From the NCBI GenBank assembly GCA_947175045.1, contig CAMWLH010000068.1, forward strand, positions 1-8,617: 8,617 nt of DNA, given 5' to 3'. Position numbers and translations under genes: made by a program. Positions 4,650 through 8,617 of the stretch are shown piece after piece; position 1 is the stretch's first letter, and each line of letters begins with the position of its first letter. The notes under the pieces were generated by a model. The model was given only the letters and a program-made list of their open reading frames with translations, was not told the DNA's origin and ran no database searches. This stretch comes from an uncultured Clostridia bacterium (GTDB lineage: Bacteria > Bacillota > Clostridia > Oscillospirales > Ruminococcaceae).

Positions 4650-6323
4650 ATGAAGTTTGAAGATATGACTTACGAGCGCATCACCTATGAAGAGATAGAG
4701 CGGAGATGCCGCGGGCTCATTGAGAGGCTGAAGGCGGCTCAAAGCTGTGACGATGCAATGGGAGCGGTGCGCGGGCTGTATGAATTACAGTCGGATATGA
4801 CGCCGATGGAGCTGTGCTACGAGCGGCATAATATGAATGTCAACGACGAGTTTTACGCGGCGGAGCAGGAGTATTACGACGAGATAGGTCCGAGGGTCAC
4901 GGAGTTGTTCAGCGAGTTTGACAGGCTGCTTATCGGTTCCCCGTTCAGAGGGGAGCTTGAGGGGATACTCGGAAAGCAGGCGTTCGTAATGATGGAGAAC
5001 GGGCAGAGGAGCTTCGACAGCCGTCTTGTGCCGCTGCTTCATGAGGAGAGCGCTCTTGCGGAGCGGTATAACAAGGTCGTGTCGAACCTCTCCGCGGACT
5101 GGAGGGGCGAGAAAGTCAGACCGTCGATGATGGCTGCAGATCTTGCCTCAAAGGACAGGGAAACACGCAGACTCGCGTCGCTGGCGGTATCGCAGGCGTG
5201 GGAAGAAAAGCGCGCAGAGATAGAGGAGATATACCAAGGGCTGGTAGTCAACAGAAGCAAGCAGGCTGAAACGCTGGGAATGAAAAGCTATTCGGAGCTG
5301 AGCTGCCTGCTTATGAACAGGATAGGCTACGGGCTGAATGAGATCGCGGAGTTCAGAGAGAGGGTAAAGAAGCACATAGTGCCGCTTAACGAGTTTCTGA
5401 CGGAGCAGAGAAGAAAGCGCCTGGGTCTGGACAAGCTGCGGTTTTATGACAATATATGCTTTGCTGAGGGAGACCCCATGCCGCTCGGCGGGACGGAATA
5501 CTGCCTGGGCAAGACCCGTGAGATGTATCACGCGATGTCAAAGGAAACGGCGGAGTTTATTGATTTTATGCTGGACAACGGACTTTGCGATGCGGATATA
5601 CGCGACGGAAAGCGTGACGGCGGCTATATGGCTTTTCTGGAGAAGTATCGCGCTCCCTTTATTTTCGCGAATTTCGACGGAACGAGCGAGAACGCTTATA
5701 TAATGTGTCACGAGGGCGGTCACGCGTTCCAGGCATATCTGAAAAGGGACGAGGAGATACGGCATAAGTCGCAATTCACCTCGGAGTCCGCGGAAACTCA
5801 CGCTATGGCGATGGAGAGCTTCGCCGCGCCGTATATGGAGCTTTTCTTCGGAGAGCGGGCGGAGGATTACCGCAGAATGCACCTTGAGGGCGCGGTAAGG
5901 CTTATAGTTAATGAGTGCCTTCAGGACGAGTTCCAGCAGACCGTATATGATGACCCGAATATGAGCTGCGGGGAGCGCAACGCGCTCTGGGCAAGGCTCG
6001 GCAGAGAGTATTTCCCGTCGAGGGATTACAGCGGGAATGAAAACCTTGAGCGCGGCTGCGGCTGGCAGAGGATACAGCATAATTTCTTCTGGGCGTTCTA
6101 TACGGTGGACTACGCGCTGGCGCAGGTCTGCGCGCTGGAATATTACAGGTGGGCGGATGAGGACAGAGACGCCGCATGGAGCAGCTATCTGGATTTCTGC
6201 CGCAGCACGGGCAGCGACAGCTTCCCGAATCTGACAAGGGCGGCGGGGCTGAACGATCCGTTTGCGGAGGAGACGTTAAAGGGTATCGCGGATTGGGTCG
6301 GAAAACGGCTGGCGGTTCGGTAA
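4650..6323 (+). CDS. M3-family zinc oligoendopeptidase
   Basis: This 557-residue zinc metallopeptidase should cut short peptides in the cytoplasm; there is no signal peptide or membrane segment. The zinc site is His354-Glu355-Gly-Gly-His358 (HEGGHAFQ). The third ligand is probably Glu382 in SAETHAMAME, which matches the CEIHSMSMEF segment of M3 oligoendopeptidases. The C-terminal FWAFYTVDYALAQVCAL and FPNLTRAAGLNDPF segments are also typical of the family. Length fits the usual 550-600 residues. The ATG at 4650 was chosen because GGGAG lies five bases upstream. The frame stays open back to a TTG at 4581, which has no ribosome site and almost coincides with the expected mRNA start. The next gene encodes an oligopeptide-binding lipoprotein, so the enzyme probably breaks down imported peptides. 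No strong terminator follows, and some read-through is possible. Confidence 0.93.
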   Translation: MKFEDMTYERITYEEIERRCRGLIERLKAAQSCDDAMGAVRGLYELQSDMTPMELCYERHNMNVNDEFYAAEQEYYDEIGPRVTELFSEFDRLLIGSPFRGELEGILGKQAFVMMENGQRSFDSRLVPLLHEESALAERYNKVVSNLSADWRGEKVRPSMMAADLASKDRETRRLASLAVSQAWEEKRAEIEEIYQGLVVNRSKQAETLGMKSYSELSCLLMNRIGYGLNEIAEFRERVKKHIVPLNEFLTEQRRKRLGLDKLRFYDNICFAEGDPMPLGGTEYCLGKTREMYHAMSKETAEFIDFMLDNGLCDADIRDGKRDGGYMAFLEKYRAPFIFANFDGTSENAYIMCHEGGHAFQAYLKRDEEIRHKSQFTSESAETHAMAMESFAAPYMELFFGERAEDYRRMHLEGAVRLIVNECLQDEFQQTVYDDPNMSCGERNALWARLGREYFPSRDYSGNENLERGCGWQRIQHNFFWAFYTVDYALAQVCALEYYRWADEDRDAAWSSYLDFCRSTGSDSFPNLTRAAGLNDPFAEETLKGIADWVGKRLAVR

Positions 6324-6513
6324 GGGCGTGTAAATTCAAGAAACAAATCGCCCACGCAGGGGAATTTTGAAATTCTTTATAAATCATTTAATTCTCATCA
6401 ACATATATAAACACCCCCTTGTCAACAGAGCTACGCAGAACCACAGCTTGGTTCGGCATATTAAGGACAGAAAGAGCACACAGCTCTTATAATAAATTTA
6501 AGGAGAAAGCATT
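6324..6513 (+). other. Spacer with hairpins before the substrate-binding protein gene
   Basis: These 190 bases carry no gene. After the peptidase stop are only weak candidates for termination: GGGCG (6324-6328) with CGCCC (6349-6353) across a 20-base loop, and GAATTT-TG-AAATTC (6362-6375) followed by TTTAT. Nearer the next gene are two better hairpins: GC-A-GAACC (6435-6442) with GGTTC-G-GC (6450-6457), and AAGAGC (6472-6477) with GCTCTT (6483-6488), which ends 11 bases before the ribosome site. Together they could form a structured leader. No known riboswitch was recognised. Confidence 0.5.
6464..6493 (+). promoter_or_regulatory. Possible promoter of the substrate-binding protein gene
   Basis: AGGACA (6464-6469), an 18-base spacer and TATAAT (6488-6493). 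The start would be near 6500, right at the AAGGAG ribosome site (6500-6505), leaving a leader of only about 14 bases. That is short, so the real promoter may lie further upstream or the gene may be read from the peptidase promoter. Confidence 0.3.
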
Positions 6514-8617
6514 ATGAAAGGAAAAACAGGATTAAAGTCCCTGTTGGCGCTGCTTTTGGGAGTAAGTATGCTCGCGGGCTGTGCGGACAAGGGTGACAGC
6601 AGCGGAAGCGGCGGAAATAACAGCGGCTCGGAAAGCAATGTAAGCGGCACGGGAGGAGCCGAGGGTGCAACATACACCTACAATTTCACACAGCTTAGCA
6701 CCCCGACTACGTTCAGTGTTCATGACAATGATATAGTAGATCCCATAACAGGATATACGGAAATAAATATGTGGGATCTTATACTGAACGACACCTATGA
6801 CGGTTACGAGTGGAGCTGCGAGATGGCTGCGGAGGAGCCCGAGGATATCACCGCGCAGTACGCGGGTGACGAGAAGTGGGGCATTCCCGCCGACGCGACG
6901 GAGGGCTATGCCTGGAGGGTAACGCTGAACCCCGACGCGAAATGGGAGGACGGCACGCCTATCAACGCGGACAGTTATATTTATTCCATGCGGAATATGC
7001 TCAGCCCCGACATGAATAACTACAACGCGTCGAATTTTTACAACAAAATGCCGATAAAGTACGCGGAGAATTATTTCAAGTCAAAGCAGGGTGCGACCAG
7101 GACGGCGGTAGCCTCCGACAGCGGTTACGCGGAATACGGCGATTCCAAGCTTTATGTGAGCTTCACTCTGCCCACCTACGCTTTCTACGATTACAGCGCG
7201 CAGGATTACTATAACGAGAGCGCTCCCTACCTCAACGAGGCGGGCGAAAACCTTATGGACAAGTACGGCTCGGAGGATTACGTTGAAGTGACCGACGAGG
7301 TAAAGGCGGATATCAATTTCATGCTTAAGGATTGGTACGGCTATGATGAGACAGACGAAGAGTCTTATCTCGATATGGCTTTCTATGATAAGGTTCTCGA
7401 GCCCAAGACCTTTGAGGAGATCGGCTTCTTCAAGACGGGAGATTACGAGCTGACCGTAATTCTGTACAGCCCTCTCACGCCCTATTTCTTCAAGTATTAC
7501 AGCGGCGCATACGCGCTTGTCAACGAGGAAAAGTATGAGGCGGGCAAGACCCAGACCGGTGATATGATCAAGACGAACTACGCTACCTCGGTCGACACCT
7601 ATATGTCCTTCGGTCCCTATAAGCTGGTCGGATTTCAGGCGGACAAGGAGTTCAGACTGACCAAGAATGAAAACTGGTACGGCTGGACTGATGGCAGGCA
7701 TGAGGGACAGTTCCAGACTACCGATATCGTTGCTACGGTAGTTGAGGATACCTCCACGTCGGAGCTGCTTTTCCTCCAGGGGAAAACCGATTCATTTGCG
7801 CTGTCGGGAGATAATCTCGGCAAATATCAGGGCAGTGATTTTATCATTTACTACCCCAGTCCTTATATTTATTTCCTGAATATAAATAATGATGTGGATT
7901 CTCTTACCGAACGCCAGCAGGCGGGCGAGAACAAGCTGATCCTTACGAACCTCGAGTTCCGCAAGGGTATCTCTCTTTCGATGGACCGCGCCAAGTTCCT
8001 TGCGCAGCAGGGCTATGGAAAGGCGATGTACGGCTATATCAGCGATATGTTTATTTACGACGTTGAGTCCGGCGTGAGCTACCGCGACAGCGAGCCCGCA
8101 ATTGAAGCTCTCAAGACCTTCTACGGCGTGTCCGATATCGACGAAATCACCGGCTACGACCTCGACGCTGCGCGTGAGTGCCTTGTAAACGGATATAATC
8201 AGGCTCTCGCGGACGGGCTTTGTACCGAGACCGACAAGTTTGTGTTCGATTACCCCACATGGAGCAACAGCGCGGCTTACGTCAAGGAGGTAAGCTTTAT
8301 GCAGGAATCCTTTGACGCTGCAACTGCGGGTACCCCCCTTGAGGGACGCATCACCATCAATATGTCCGTAAACGAAAACTACTACGACGCGCTGGATAAC
8401 GGTGAGTACGATATCTGCATGACGGCGTGGAACGGCTCTCCCTCAAACCCTTATCAGCTTATGGAGTACTTTGTAACGAATTATTCTTCGCCCCAGTGCT
8501 ACCTCGGCTTTGATCCCGGGACCGAAACGCTGGAGATCGAGCTTAACGGCGAAAAGATAACCAAGACCTACTTCGACTGGTATAACGCGATGTACACCGG
8601 CGAATACGCGGTAGCGG
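6514..8617 (+). CDS. Family-5 (OppA-like) peptide-binding lipoprotein of an ABC importer, partial
   Basis: The frame is open for 701 codons and runs off the right edge. The N-terminus is a lipoprotein signal (MKGKTGLKS, hydrophobic stretch, LAG-Cys23), followed by a Gly/Ser-rich linker to about residue 52. The family-5 solute-binding signature is visible at YAWRVTLNPDAKWEDGTP (core W144-P149) with NADSYIYSM behind it. Later segments such as YMSFGPYKLVGF and NLEFRKGISLSMDR also fit the family. The mature protein should sit on the outer face of the membrane and pass oligopeptides or similar ligands to a permease encoded further right. Typical OppA proteins have about 540 residues; this one exceeds 700, mainly through an acidic, Tyr-rich stretch around residues 190-300. 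The ATG has AAGGAG eight bases upstream. An M3 peptidase just upstream supports a peptide substrate. Ligand identity cannot be read from the sequence. Confidence 0.92.
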   Translation, partial: MKGKTGLKSLLALLLGVSMLAGCADKGDSSGSGGNNSGSESNVSGTGGAEGATYTYNFTQLSTPTTFSVHDNDIVDPITGYTEINMWDLILNDTYDGYEWSCEMAAEEPEDITAQYAGDEKWGIPADATEGYAWRVTLNPDAKWEDGTPINADSYIYSMRNMLSPDMNNYNASNFYNKMPIKYAENYFKSKQGATRTAVASDSGYAEYGDSKLYVSFTLPTYAFYDYSAQDYYNESAPYLNEAGENLMDKYGSEDYVEVTDEVKADINFMLKDWYGYDETDEESYLDMAFYDKVLEPKTFEEIGFFKTGDYELTVILYSPLTPYFFKYYSGAYALVNEEKYEAGKTQTGDMIKTNYATSVDTYMSFGPYKLVGFQADKEFRLTKNENWYGWTDGRHEGQFQTTDIVATVVEDTSTSELLFLQGKTDSFALSGDNLGKYQGSDFIIYYPSPYIYFLNINNDVDSLTERQQAGENKLILTNLEFRKGISLSMDRAKFLAQQGYGKAMYGYISDMFIYDVESGVSYRDSEPAIEALKTFYGVSDIDEITGYDLDAARECLVNGYNQALADGLCTETDKFVFDYPTWSNSAAYVKEVSFMQESFDAATAGTPLEGRITINMSVNENYYDALDNGEYDICMTAWNGSPSNPYQLMEYFVTNYSSPQCYLGFDPGTETLEIELNGEKITKTYFDWYNAMYTGEYAVA

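Overview
The window looks like chromosomal DNA from a gut-type member of the Clostridia, most likely Oscillospiraceae/Ruminococcaceae. This is inferred from several traits: GC-rich codon use (gcg, ggc, gac) next to AT-rich spacers, strong GGAGG-type ribosome binding sites, consensus sigma-A promoters, lipobox-anchored lipoproteins, and the gene families present. No rRNA, tRNA, CRISPR array, insertion sequence or phage gene was seen. Genus-level placement cannot be made from the sequence alone.

Left part (2-2051, + strand): the end of a stand-alone heavy-metal-associated (HMA) protein, followed 16 bases later by a P1B-type metal-exporting ATPase that lacks its own HMA domain. Together they form a split zinc/cadmium/lead-type efflux pump. 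Just after the ATPase are a perfect consensus promoter (2061-2089), a hairpin (2091-2121) and a bidirectional terminator (2142-2175). These three could define a small RNA of about 80 nt, and this is the most interesting unexplained signal in the window.

Middle part (2172-4301, - strand): transcription runs leftward. A lipoprotein (4301-3471) is followed with one base between genes by a YhaM-like HD-domain phosphohydrolase (3469-2885), so the two are probably translationally coupled. After a 242-base spacer with palindromes and a candidate promoter comes a small membrane-anchored protein of unknown function (2642-2172). Its stop codon lies inside the shared terminator.

Right part (4302-8617, + strand): a divergent intergenic region carries one promoter in each direction. 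The rightward one is a second perfect TTGACA-17-TATAAT and drives a cytoplasmic M3-family oligoendopeptidase. About 190 bases further on begins a large family-5 (OppA-like) substrate-binding lipoprotein that runs off the window. The pair suggests oligopeptide capture outside the cell and hydrolysis inside, with the permease and ATPase genes expected beyond the right edge.

Most of the window is ordinary metabolic and transport sequence. No clearly new multi-gene system was found. The best leads are the putative small RNA, the lipoprotein/HD pair and the structured leader of the unknown membrane protein.
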